The position numbers and the translations under genes were made by a program. Source: Sphingopyxis sp. H050 (GTDB lineage Bacteria > Pseudomonadota > Alphaproteobacteria > Sphingomonadales > Sphingomonadaceae). Taken from it: a stretch of 64,000 nucleotides of DNA. The notes under the pieces are model-generated. The model saw only the letters and a list, made by a program, of their open reading frames with translations. It made no database searches and had not been told where the DNA came from. Shown one piece after another: positions 9,230 to 16,908 of this stretch. The stretch is from contig NZ_LNRZ01000007.1 of assembly GCF_001468265.1 (NCBI RefSeq), forward strand, positions 62,001-126,000, written 5' to 3'. Within the stretch, counting starts at the first letter, position 1, and each line of letters begins with the position of its first letter.

Positions 9230-9592
9230 TCAGGCAAGAAATAGGGGTGGGTCGGGTTCGGGGCCGAATGTTCTTCCGGCGAGCCGCCGGACAGGAAGCG
9301 GATCGAAGGAGCCGGCGACAAATGTCTTTTCGGCAAGCGGGATAGCCGGAGAGACGACGGCGGGCGGGAGCGCGCAGCCCATCTTGGCGATGCAGTCGAG
9401 CGTGAGGCCTTGGCACGGAGCGCTCTTCTGGGATTTTTCAATCCCCATCATCTCCGCGCATTCGTCGCTCATCGCCGCCGCGGAGGCCGTCTCGGCCGAC
9501 GGGAGCGCGGGCGCATAGGCAAATGCGGCCTCCTGCGCCAGAAGGCCGAGTACGGCTCCGACAAGAAGTAGAAAGGTGAGCCAGCGTTTCAC
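9230..9592 (-). CDS. Hypothetical exported protein at the head of the cus operon
   Basis: This 120-residue protein starts with GTG at 9592 and has an N-terminal signal or membrane anchor (WLTFLLLVGAVLGLLA). Six residues are cysteine or histidine-poor soft ligands (DECAEMMG, APCQGLTLDC, MGCALPPA), and the C-terminus ends GRTFGPEPDPPLFLA. Proteins of this size and shape often precede czc/cus operons in sphingomonads, but I know of no assigned function. It is the first gene of the 9592-2886 transcription unit. Confidence 0.65.
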   Translation of the reverse strand: MKRWLTFLLLVGAVLGLLAQEAAFAYAPALPSAETASAAAMSDECAEMMGIEKSQKSAPCQGLTLDCIAKMGCALPPAVVSPAIPLAEKTFVAGSFDPLPVRRLAGRTFGPEPDPPLFLA

Positions 9593-9610
9593 GGTCGAAG
9601 CATGATCCTT

Positions 9611-9627
9611 GTCAAACTTGACGTCAA
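9611..9627 (-). promoter_or_regulatory. Overlapping dyads ahead of the cus operon
   Basis: A 10-bp perfect palindrome TTGACGTCAA (9618-9627) overlaps an inverted pair GTCAA/TTGAC (2-bp gap), and TTGACA on the minus strand could serve as a -35 box. The position, 20-35 bp before the GTG at 9592, suits a promoter or operator. The controlling protein cannot be named from the sequence. Confidence 0.35.
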
Positions 9628-9694
9628 TCTAAACCGGGGTAGAGATCCCGCTCACTTGTTCGCCGGCCATCCCCTCGCGGTTACGCCGGACCCG

Positions 9695-10516
9695 TTAAGA
9701 ATGGCCCATTGTCATGGCGGCGGGCGCGACCAGCATCCACAGCGCCATGGCGATCATCATCAGATTTTCGGTCAGTGAGATGAAACCCAGCGGCACATTG
9801 CTGTCGCCGCCGACGCAGGCGCATTTGAGTTCGCGCTTGTCGACATACACCGCCTTGAACACCGACACGGCGCCGATGCTCCCGATGAACAGCGCCACCG
9901 GAATCGAAATCCAGCTTAGCGCTCCCGAAATCATCAAAATGCCGGCCAGTGCTTCGGCAAAAGGATAGAGGTTGGCATAGGGCACCCAGCGTTTGGCGAG
10001 CAGGTCGTAGTTCAGGAACATGCTCGAGAAGCTCTCGATGTCGCGGAGCTTGAGGAAGGCAAGCAACGCCATGCTGAACCCGATAAACCACTCGGCGGCA
10101 CGGATCGTGAAGGGCGTGCCCGACACCGCCTGGCTGACGGCCAGCGCCATCAGCGCGGTGATAGAGAAGAGCGCGATGACGGGCTTATAGGTTAGCGCCT
10201 TTGGATCGCGGACTTTCAAACCGAGATGGCGCCGTAGGTCGTCGTGACCGCCGATCCGCTCGCCTTCGATGAAGGTCTGCGGCGTCGTCGCGACGCCATG
10301 CTTCGCCTTGAATGCGTCGGTTTCCTCGCGGGTCGTCAGCCAGACATCCTCGACGTCGTAGCCGCGGCTGCGCAACAGATGCAGCGCCTTAAGGCCATAG
10401 GGGCAGATATGCTGCTCCATCACCATGCGATAGATGGTCGCCCGCGGCTTGCCCGAAACCGCCGCACCGGTATGCGCTGGCGCGCTTTCGTTCGCGCGCT
10501 GAACCTGCATATTCAT
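9695..10516 (-). CDS. Glutaredoxin-domain / MauE-like redox membrane protein
   Basis: This 273-residue protein has two parts. Residues 27-100 form a glutaredoxin fold with the monothiol-like active site CPYG (Cys38), the TTPQTF cis-proline motif and the IGGHDDL glutathione-binding motif. Residues 110-273 form four or five transmembrane helices of the MauE/DoxX type with a CACVGG motif near residue 240. A role in moving reducing equivalents or handling metal-thiol adducts at the membrane is inference. The start at 10516 follows AAAGGCG; an upstream ATG at 10570 lies inside the operator and is unlikely. It is controlled by the divergent MerR gene. Confidence 0.8.
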   Translation of the reverse strand: MNMQVQRANESAPAHTGAAVSGKPRATIYRMVMEQHICPYGLKALHLLRSRGYDVEDVWLTTREETDAFKAKHGVATTPQTFIEGERIGGHDDLRRHLGLKVRDPKALTYKPVIALFSITALMALAVSQAVSGTPFTIRAAEWFIGFSMALLAFLKLRDIESFSSMFLNYDLLAKRWVPYANLYPFAEALAGILMISGALSWISIPVALFIGSIGAVSVFKAVYVDKRELKCACVGGDSNVPLGFISLTENLMMIAMALWMLVAPAAMTMGHS

Positions 10517-10551
10517 CGATTCGCCTTTCTTGATTCCCGATCGCTTCCCGC

Positions 10552-10583
10552 TATATAGCCTCCGTACCATAGTACGGAGTCAA
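10552..10583 (-). promoter_or_regulatory. Canonical mer-type operator/promoter
   Basis: On the minus strand a -35 box TTGACT (10583-10578) is followed by the dyad CTCCGTAC-N4-GTACGGAG (10560-10579). A -10 box follows with a 19-bp (CTATAT) or 20-bp (TATATA) spacer. The TTGACTCCGTAC start and GTACGG arm match the operator of Tn21/Tn501 mer operons almost base for base, although the regulated gene here is not a mercury gene. Confidence 0.8.
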
Positions 10584-10596
10584 GGCCTTGCGTGAC

Positions 10597-10995
10597 ATGA
10601 CCATCGGCCAGCTTGCCCGGCAGGGCGGCGTCAATGTCGAGACGATCCGCTATTACCAACGCCGCGGCCTGTTGCCCGTTCCGCCTCAGTCGGCCAGCGC
10701 CCCGTCGGAAGGCCGAGTACGGCGTTACGACGAGGCGGTTCTGCGCCGTCTGCGCTTCATCAAATCGGCACAAGCAGCGGGATTTACGCTCACCGAGATC
10801 GCCGAACTGCTCGAACTCGACGCGTCGAGCGATCGCGCGCGAGCGCGCGAACTGGCCGATGCGCGCATCGCGGCGATCGAAAAGACGATCGCCGAACTCG
10901 ATGCGGCGCGGCGCGCGCTCATGGGCCTGTCGCGCCAATGCGCTGCCGCCGACACGCTCCACTGCCCGATCATAGCGGCGTTCGAGCAGGTCTAG
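10597..10995 (+). CDS. MerR family regulator lacking the first metal cysteine
   Basis: This 132-residue protein is closest in pattern to Hg-type MerR (TIGQLARQGGVNVETIRYYQRRGLL, RFIKSAQAAGFTLTEIAELLEL). The two C-terminal cysteines remain (SRQC and LHCPIIAAF), but the cysteine that starts the dimerisation helix, Cys82 in Tn501 MerR, is replaced in the segment LDASSDRARA. Classical MerR needs all three for Hg(II), so the inducer may differ. I favour the ATG at 10597; a TTG at 10588 is also in frame. It is divergent from the glutaredoxin-MauE gene and shares its operator. Confidence 0.87.
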   Translation: MTIGQLARQGGVNVETIRYYQRRGLLPVPPQSASAPSEGRVRRYDEAVLRRLRFIKSAQAAGFTLTEIAELLELDASSDRARARELADARIAAIEKTIAELDAARRALMGLSRQCAAADTLHCPIIAAFEQV

Positions 10996-11052
10996 CCCGA
11001 CTGGCCTTGGCGGCGGATGGTGCTGACGGCCGGCCTCACCTCCCAACTGGTG

Positions 11053-11265
11053 TCAATCGGTCGCAAATGGTTCCAGCATCCCGGCTACAAGCGATGGGAT
11101 GGTAATTCCGGCTGCGACATCGAGCAGAAGGCTAGCGCGGACCGCAGCCGCAGGTCTCGCCGCTGCCGCGTCCGGAGTTGCGACGGCCGTCCGAAGTGCC
11201 TGGGTAAGGCGCCATCGAATCTCCGCGGCGAGGACCGGCATCGGGGCGAACAAATAGGCTTCCAC
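11053..11265 (-). CDS. Doubtful small hypothetical protein
   Basis: This 70-residue frame starts with GTG. It is Ala/Leu-rich and could fold as helices (RWRLTQALRTAVATP, RASLLLDVAAGITIPSLVAGML). It follows the small membrane frame at 11287 by 21 bp. No family is recognised and there is no strong ribosome binding site; it may be non-coding. Confidence 0.3.
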   Translation of the reverse strand: MEAYLFAPMPVLAAEIRWRLTQALRTAVATPDAAAARPAAAVRASLLLDVAAGITIPSLVAGMLEPFATD

Positions 11266-11286
11266 GAGGAAGACCTGACCATAGGG

Positions 11287-11559
11287 TCAGGCGAGCGATT
11301 GCGTCACATACACGGCGCCGACCAAGGCTCCGACGAGGAGCAGAAGCGAAAAGCGCCGCTTCTGGATGAAGGTAGGAGCCTTTGGGCGTTCCGGATCAAC
11401 TTCATCCTGGCGATCTGAACAAATCGGGGAGCCCAATTCCGATGGTTTTACGTCCCCCGAACCATTTTTGAGGGATGAGTCGTTCTGGTGCGTAATCAAT
11501 GTCAGTAGGGGATGTTGGGTGCTTGAACCCGGAAGCCGTAAGCAGCGGTTTCCGGGCAT
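11287..11559 (-). CDS. Doubtful small protein with one C-terminal membrane segment
   Basis: This 90-residue frame has a polar first part and a clear hydrophobic segment at the end (FSLLLLVGALVGAVYVTQSLA) preceded by KRR, as in small tail-anchored proteins. The true start may be one of the internal non-ATG codons. No family is recognised. The convincing membrane segment is the only reason to list it. Confidence 0.35.
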   Translation of the reverse strand: MPGNRCLRLPGSSTQHPLLTLITHQNDSSLKNGSGDVKPSELGSPICSDRQDEVDPERPKAPTFIQKRRFSLLLLVGALVGAVYVTQSLA

Positions 11560-11637
11560 GCATGTTTTTGTCCTCGACTTCCCCGAAACTCATTTGGGCT
11601 GCGCGAAAGGGCAGTTCTTCGAAACAGGGGAAGCATA

Positions 11638-13752
11638 ATGAACAAATTATACTGTTATTCGTCGACGAAGCGCGCAATGCAGCGAACCTCGATGGCGGCA
11701 ATTGCGATGGCGGTCGCGTTTCCCGTGCAGGCTCAGGAAGCCCAGTCGGACGGCCTCGCCGAGATCATCGTAACGGCGGAGAAGCGCGAGGAAAATCTGC
11801 AGTCCGTTCCCGTCTCGGTGACAGCGATGACCGGCGAGGCGCTTACGGCAACGGGCATATCAAACGTCGAAGACCTCCAATTTTTTGTGCCGGGCGTGTC
11901 GATCACCAACGATTCCATGGCGATCATCAATATTCGTGGGATTGGCACCTCGGCGTTCGGCGTTGCGACCGACCCCAGCACGACAGTCCATTATGACGGC
12001 GTCTACATCTCGCGCCCGACCACAAGCTATCAGGATTTGTTCGACGTCGAACGCATCGAGGTGCTGCGCGGACCTCAAGGCGTTCTCTTCGGTCGCAACT
12101 CCGCCGGCGGCACACTCAACATCATTTCCAAAATGCCTACGGAGGATTTGACTGGCGCGCTGGGGCTCACAGTCGGAAATTACGAGAAGCGATCGCTGAG
12201 CGGCACGATTTCTGGACCGCTTGGAGCGGGCGTCCGAGGCCGCCTCACCTTGCTTGCCAACCAGCGTGACGGCATCTACCGCGACATCGTCTCGGGACGG
12301 CGATACCAAAACGAAGATAATCTCGCTGGACGACTGACGCTTGCGATTGACGCGAGCGACCGTCTTGAGATCGTGTTGCGGGCGGATGCCAGCCGTGATC
12401 GCGAGACCGGCGCGCGGTCTGTTCGGCCCTTTTATCCTCAAGGCTTCGTCGATGCGGGCGCGACGATCCCGGCCAATGACAAAGAGGCCGCACTCGACCG
12501 CCTGCCGCGTTACGATGTCGATGCCTGGGGCGTGTCCTCGACCATGAACTGGGACGGCGGCCCGGTCACGCTCCGCTCGATTACGGCGCTGCGCAAAAGC
12601 AAGGTCGTCCAGGCGCTCGACGTTGACTCGACTGACCTCTTCCTCCGCGATATCGAATTTTACGAACGTTCCCGCAGTTTCACGCAGGAGTTCCAACTTC
12701 TCAACAACGATGCGGACAAGCTGCGCTGGATCGTCGGAGCATTCTATCTGAATGAAAAGGGCAACGACGAAATACGGATCATCGAACCGGGTCGTCGGCT
12801 CGCGATCCCGGAAAACAATACGACGAATGCATTCGCGCTCTTCGGACAAGCAAGCTACGAACTCATCGACCGCCTGCGATTGACCGGAGGGCTTCGATAC
12901 TCTTACGAAAAAAAGGATTTCGGATATCGTGTCCTGCTGAACGGAAATCAGGTCGATGCCGGTCAGCCCAAATCATCCTGGACCGCCTGGACTCCGAAAA
13001 TTGGGATCGATTACGACATTGCCGATGACGTCATGGCTTATGCGTCGGCAACCCGCGGGTTCAAATCGGGTGGATTCCAGCTGGGAGACGGGCGGCCTTT
13101 CCTCCCGGAGTATGTCTGGAGCTACGAAGTCGGCCTGAAGTCGACGCTCCTCGATCGCCGGCTTCGAGCTAATTTTTCGGCCTTCTATTATGATTACACC
13201 AATCTTCAGGTGGTCGAGTATAATAATGGCGTTGCCAGTACCACCAACGCCGGCAAGGCGACGATCAAGGGCGTTGAAGCGGAACTGATGGCACGGCCGT
13301 TCGATCGCCTGACGCTTACATCCACGATCGCTTATCTCGACGCGCGCTACGATGTCTATTTTGACGACGTCGGCGCAAGCCTCAAAGGCAAGCGGCTGCC
13401 GAACGCGCCGAAGTGGAACATCACTCTCGGCGGAGAATATAAGGCCTCCCTGGGCGGCGGAATGCTGACATTACGGACCGATATCTCCTGGCGCGACAGC
13501 GTCTTTTTCAAGCCCAGCAACAATCCGCTTTTTTCCGGAAACGCCACGACCCTTATAAATGGGCGTGTCGCATGGCAGCCGGCGAGCGAAGCGTGGGAAA
13601 TTGCGCTTTATGGCCGAAATCTCACCAACGAGCGCTATGTGAGCTATAGTACGATCGGGACGGACGCGACGGGTGTCTCGAACCCTACTCTTCCGCTCTA
13701 CATCTACGGCGAGCCGCGCCAGTACGGACTGCAGCTGCGCTACTTTTTCTGA
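11638..13752 (+). CDS. TonB-dependent outer membrane receptor
   Basis: This 704-residue receptor has a signal peptide (cleavage after VQAQ, about residue 33), a TonB box-like region (AEIIVTAEKREENLQSVPVSVTAM) and a plug domain (GVSITNDSMAIINIRG; VERIEVLRGPQGVLFGRNSAGGTLNIISK). A beta-barrel follows and ends in the aromatic QLRYFF. It belongs to the family of sphingomonad receptors that take up diverse substrates; the substrate is not evident. There is no partner transporter beside it, and it lies in a lower-GC segment next to the orphan nuclease-like gene. Confidence 0.92.
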   Translation: MNKLYCYSSTKRAMQRTSMAAIAMAVAFPVQAQEAQSDGLAEIIVTAEKREENLQSVPVSVTAMTGEALTATGISNVEDLQFFVPGVSITNDSMAIINIRGIGTSAFGVATDPSTTVHYDGVYISRPTTSYQDLFDVERIEVLRGPQGVLFGRNSAGGTLNIISKMPTEDLTGALGLTVGNYEKRSLSGTISGPLGAGVRGRLTLLANQRDGIYRDIVSGRRYQNEDNLAGRLTLAIDASDRLEIVLRADASRDRETGARSVRPFYPQGFVDAGATIPANDKEAALDRLPRYDVDAWGVSSTMNWDGGPVTLRSITALRKSKVVQALDVDSTDLFLRDIEFYERSRSFTQEFQLLNNDADKLRWIVGAFYLNEKGNDEIRIIEPGRRLAIPENNTTNAFALFGQASYELIDRLRLTGGLRYSYEKKDFGYRVLLNGNQVDAGQPKSSWTAWTPKIGIDYDIADDVMAYASATRGFKSGGFQLGDGRPFLPEYVWSYEVGLKSTLLDRRLRANFSAFYYDYTNLQVVEYNNGVASTTNAGKATIKGVEAELMARPFDRLTLTSTIAYLDARYDVYFDDVGASLKGKRLPNAPKWNITLGGEYKASLGGGMLTLRTDISWRDSVFFKPSNNPLFSGNATTLINGRVAWQPASEAWEIALYGRNLTNERYVSYSTIGTDATGVSNPTLPLYIYGEPRQYGLQLRYFF

Positions 13753-14058
13753 GGTTCCTCGTCCTGCGAGGTCCCCCGGCGACTCCCCTACGGTCGTCGG
13801 TCCCCCTGGGCGCTTGCGCCCGGGGGGAATACTCCCTCTGAACGCAGGACATGATATGTCCCTGTTCTCAAAAGCGCCTTTACTTGAACGGCCCTGCTGA
13901 TGGCACGATGAGCCGGACAGTAAGATGGCACGAACAGATACGGGCTAGTCCCATCCTGAACGTCGGTAGCGCGCGCGATTTCGATGCCCGGCTTTCCCTG
14001 TGACGCCGCGAGGATGCAAAGACCAACTGCTTCGGAGGTCTACGCGTCGTCTGCTGCC
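13753..14058. other. Intergenic stretch of 306 bp between convergent genes
   Basis: Apart from the hairpin at 13802-13827 I see no gene or repeat here. The stretch separates the 3' ends of the TonB receptor and the nuclease-like gene. Confidence 0.6.
13802..13827 (+). terminator. GC-rich hairpin after the TonB receptor
   Basis: Arms CCCCCTGGGCG and CGCCCGGGGGG form an 11-bp stem with one T-G pair and a CTTG loop, about 50 bp after the stop codon. No T-run follows, so it may act as an mRNA 3' end stabiliser or a Rho-assisted terminator, not a classical intrinsic one. Confidence 0.5.
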
Positions 14059-15336
14059 TCACGGCAATGGATGGGAGATCGCCTTGATCGCCTTCAGGCC
14101 CGTACCGAAGCGGGCAATGGCGATCCTGTTCTGTTCGAGCTCGGCGTAGGGCAGGTAGGAAATGTCGAGATCACCGATCCGGCTGAAAGCCGGGCGTCGG
14201 AGCTGAGCGCGGACATCGGCTTCTCGCGCATCGGGTGCAACAAGGAAAAGTGGCGTCGACAAATGAAGATTCTCGCTGCTCAGCGCGAGATCAAGCATGC
14301 GGACAATTCCGGAATAAATGGATGTCGAATGCTCCACTTCGAATGCCGCCGCGACCGTAGCCGTCGATTGCTCGAGCCATAAGATGTCGATCAGTCTTAT
14401 GGCATCGCTTCCTTGAGCGGTTGCGATGGCATGCGGCAAGCTATCGAGGCATCGAGACCCGAGCGGCACACCCTCATGAAGGCGCCCCCGGTCATTTGCC
14501 GCTACCCAGACGTCATATCCCAGTGCAAGCCCGAGGTCCCGAAGCCAGGATTGGACTTCGCTATGCGTCCGGTCGCTCTCTTTCTGATTTGCAAGCCCCT
14601 TATCGAACTTGTCGGACTGTGAGCGCGTTTCATTCAGCAAGGCCATCCAATCGCGCGCATTTTCGCTCGAACCGCTGAGCGGTGGGGCTGGAAACCGTCC
14701 CGATCCGATATCGAACAGCAGCCCTCCTATCGCTCCCAAATCGTTGGAGAGAAGATCCCGGTAGCGATCGTTGAGATCCAGAATGCCCGCGCGCATCGCG
14801 AGAAAATGCTCCCAACTGCCAAGCTTCACATTCGCACCCGTCAGCGCGTTGTAGCCCTTTACGATTGCCGTATTGAACGGAGGCACAAGAGTGGGATGCA
14901 GAAAATAGAGAATGTTGGCTACCGCAGGACCCAACCCCTTGATCTTCTGTCTATCGATTGCGAGGATCCCGGCGACGACCTCCTCGGCAGTATCGCAACA
15001 GGAGCAATGGTGAAGAAGTCTCCCAAAAGCTCGTTGATTGTCGGCGTTCTCGTAGATGTCCGGGATTCGGAGTTTGGGCTTCCACAAGAAAGCATGATCC
15101 GCACCTTTGAAAATCTGTCGTTGCTCGGCGATTGAATGAACAATGATCTCCAATGACGAGCCCCGATATGCCGCTCCGAAGGTGCCGGCCTCAATTTCGG
15201 CAACGACCTGCGAGATGCCTCTTCTGATCGACCGAAAATTCTTCAGTCGTTCCTCCCACAGGAACCAGCTTTGATAGGTCGAGCCGGAATCGCCGCGCCA
15301 GCGCTCGATCAGTTCGCGAACAAGATCGCGCTTCAT
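14059..15336 (-). CDS. Orphan HhH / PD-(D/E)XK-like protein, candidate DNA nuclease
   Basis: This 425-residue protein is not named by any family I can state with certainty. Residues 130-165 read KIKGLGPAVANILYFLHP, a helix-hairpin-helix as in DNA glycosylases and other DNA-binding proteins. The C-terminal part (310-405) has a beta-strand pattern with Asp317 (RLIDILWLE), Glu333 and Glu335 (AAFEVEHSTSIYSG), then strand PLFLVAPD. This is the spacing of a PD-(D/E)XK core with E-x-E in place of E-x-K, as in some type II restriction enzymes. A His/Cys cluster HHCSCC lies at 109-114. There is no methyltransferase or toxin partner next to it. Codon use and GC are below the neighbours, suggesting transfer. 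Confidence 0.6.
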   Translation of the reverse strand: MKRDLVRELIERWRGDSGSTYQSWFLWEERLKNFRSIRRGISQVVAEIEAGTFGAAYRGSSLEIIVHSIAEQRQIFKGADHAFLWKPKLRIPDIYENADNQRAFGRLLHHCSCCDTAEEVVAGILAIDRQKIKGLGPAVANILYFLHPTLVPPFNTAIVKGYNALTGANVKLGSWEHFLAMRAGILDLNDRYRDLLSNDLGAIGGLLFDIGSGRFPAPPLSGSSENARDWMALLNETRSQSDKFDKGLANQKESDRTHSEVQSWLRDLGLALGYDVWVAANDRGRLHEGVPLGSRCLDSLPHAIATAQGSDAIRLIDILWLEQSTATVAAAFEVEHSTSIYSGIVRMLDLALSSENLHLSTPLFLVAPDAREADVRAQLRRPAFSRIGDLDISYLPYAELEQNRIAIARFGTGLKAIKAISHPLP

Positions 15337-15521
15337 GTTTATAGCCCCCGCTTGATCGATTCCGAATTCCTGTTTTCCACCTGCGGCTTGCCGGCCAAGA
15401 CTGTTCGCTCCATCTGGCCCTTAGCGAAAGGCGAAACCTTTCGTCCCACCGGCAAGGTGGGCGGGAATGGAAGGTCGAAACGAGCCCGTTCACGCCCGGC
15501 GCTGCATAATTGTCGACGACC

Positions 15522-16151
15522 TCAGTGCCCTGCGTGTTCGCCCGCTTCACTTGGTTTCTGACTCGCGCCTTCCGCTTCTGTCATGCCCTTCATCATCGCG
15601 TCATGGTCCATTGGCGCATTCTGCGTAATAGCCTGATATTGTGCCGGCGACAGGCCAGGGAGTTTTCGGACAAACGCGACCATATCCCAGATGAGACGAT
15701 CATCATGCGTTTTCCCCCAGGCCGGCATGGCGGTCATCTTGATGCCATGCTTGATGATCCAGAATTGCTCCGCAGCCGAACGATCCGAACCTTTGAACAA
15801 GACGGGCGCTTGCGGATACAGCCCTTGACTCATTTCGGTCTTTTCCATCCCGGGCGCGAGATGGCAGCCGCTGCACATCTCGGTGTAGAGACCTGCGCCC
15901 GACGCGATTCGCGCCGGAGCCGCCAAATCTGCCGGCACCGCGATCGATCCGGATCGCGCCGCGATGGACTTCTCCCTGAATGTTTCGATGACGCTGTAAG
16001 TCAGCCGGTTATGCGGGGCATCGGCCGCTATATTATATAGGCCGAGATAAACGGTGATCGCACCCGCGCCCGCTATGAGCGCAACCGCCAGCAGCGTGAA
16101 CGTCACGCTCGGCATATGCTTTCGGAAATCGAAAGTTCGAAATCGCTCCAT
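15522..16151 (-). CDS. Membrane-anchored cytochrome c
   Basis: This 209-residue protein has an N-terminal membrane anchor (residues 14-40) and a periplasmic class I cytochrome c domain with haem motif CSGCH (residues 93-97). The likely axial methionine is in KMTAMPAWG. The C-terminus is His/Met-rich (MDHDAMMKGM ... GEHAGH), which fits copper binding. It has its own AGGG-N16-CGTAT promoter at 16221-16248. I infer an electron-transfer partner within the copper response, for example for Cu(I) oxidation; the true partner is unknown. Confidence 0.87.
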   Translation of the reverse strand: MERFRTFDFRKHMPSVTFTLLAVALIAGAGAITVYLGLYNIAADAPHNRLTYSVIETFREKSIAARSGSIAVPADLAAPARIASGAGLYTEMCSGCHLAPGMEKTEMSQGLYPQAPVLFKGSDRSAAEQFWIIKHGIKMTAMPAWGKTHDDRLIWDMVAFVRKLPGLSPAQYQAITQNAPMDHDAMMKGMTEAEGASQKPSEAGEHAGH

Positions 16152-16220
16152 TATCTATCTCCCGCATAACAGGCCTTGAGCTTTGCAGCCGAACGCAATG
16201 CGGCGGCTGTTCAACAGATG

Positions 16221-16248
16221 ATACGCACCCCAACAGCTTTGCCCTTGT
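16221..16248 (-). promoter_or_regulatory. ECF-type promoter motif ahead of cytochrome c
   Basis: On the minus strand, CAAGGGC is followed 15 bases later by CGTAT (16225-16221), 70 bases before the ATG at 16151. It is one of seven matches to AGGG-N16-CGTAT in the window. Confidence 0.7.
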
Positions 16249-16379
16249 CACAGACGAGGCAGGCGTTTCCGTACTTGCCGCGACGAGCCATTTCAGGGTG
16301 CCCACACCCGCTCGGGCTCATGCGTCCTGCTAGGTGTGGGTTCGGAGAGATCGTGAGGACTAGCCCCTTTTTTGCCCGC

Positions 16380-16856
16380 TCAGATGCCACCCGCCGGCCG
16401 CGCCTTCGGCTTGCGTGAGGAGCTGTGGAGATTGAAGATCTGCCACTTTCCGTTGTCCTGTTTGAGGACACTCGTAGCGACGCCATCCCGTTCGATGGTC
16501 TCGCCGCTCGCGAGCACAATCGAGAAGCTGTAGGTCTCGGTTGCGATCGCGATATTTCCTTCGCCGCGAACCGAAATCTTGTAATTGCGGAAGGTGAAGG
16601 ATTTGAATTCCTTGAGTTCGGGACCCAGGTGATGGTCGCGATAGTGGGCGAAATTCCCTTCAACGCCGCCGGATTCGAATATCTGGGCGTCTGGCGAAAA
16701 GAGGGCCTCGACGCCGGTCAGGTCCAGTTTCTCCATCGCCGATTTATACTGCGCGAGCGCTGCCGCCGCGCCCTGAAAATCCGCAGGCTCGGTCGCCTGA
16801 GCCGGGACGGCCACCAGCATGGCCAATGCGATTGCTGTGATCGTCAGTCGTCTCAT
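16380..16856 (-). CDS. Exported NTF2/SnoaL-like (DUF4440 type) protein
   Basis: This 158-residue protein has a signal peptide (MRRLTITAIALAMLVAVPAQA) and a cone-shaped NTF2-like fold pattern: helix AAALAQYKSAMEKLDLTGVEALFSPDAQIFE, then strands ending in GKWQIFNLHSSSR. The fold serves many roles, so no reaction is assigned. It follows the CopA ATPase gene by 52 bp and probably shares its promoter, so it belongs to the copper response by position. Confidence 0.82.
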   Translation of the reverse strand: MRRLTITAIALAMLVAVPAQATEPADFQGAAAALAQYKSAMEKLDLTGVEALFSPDAQIFESGGVEGNFAHYRDHHLGPELKEFKSFTFRNYKISVRGEGNIAIATETYSFSIVLASGETIERDGVATSVLKQDNGKWQIFNLHSSSRKPKARPAGGI

Positions 16857-16908
16857 ATCATTTCCCCTTGTTGTGCCGACACTTCACGAGTGCCTCCGGT
16901 GGTTTCGA

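Larger units (their letters stand above)
10996..11637. other. Mostly unassigned 642-bp stretch with two doubtful small frames
   Basis: Between the MerR gene and the TonB receptor there is no gene I can name. Two minus-strand frames (11287-11559 and 11053-11265) are listed separately as doubtful. The composition is lower in GC than the flanking copper genes. The last 40 bp before 11638 hold the receptor's ribosome binding site. Confidence 0.6.

Noticed and set aside
16211-16321. A 36-codon minus-strand frame with Cys/His residues (SGCGHPEMARR, ACLVCDKG) that looked like a small metal-binding protein
   Set aside because: Its second half is exactly the ECF promoter motif ahead of the cytochrome c gene (CAAGGGC-N15-CGTAT), so the sequence is better explained as a promoter. 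The ribosome binding site is weak.
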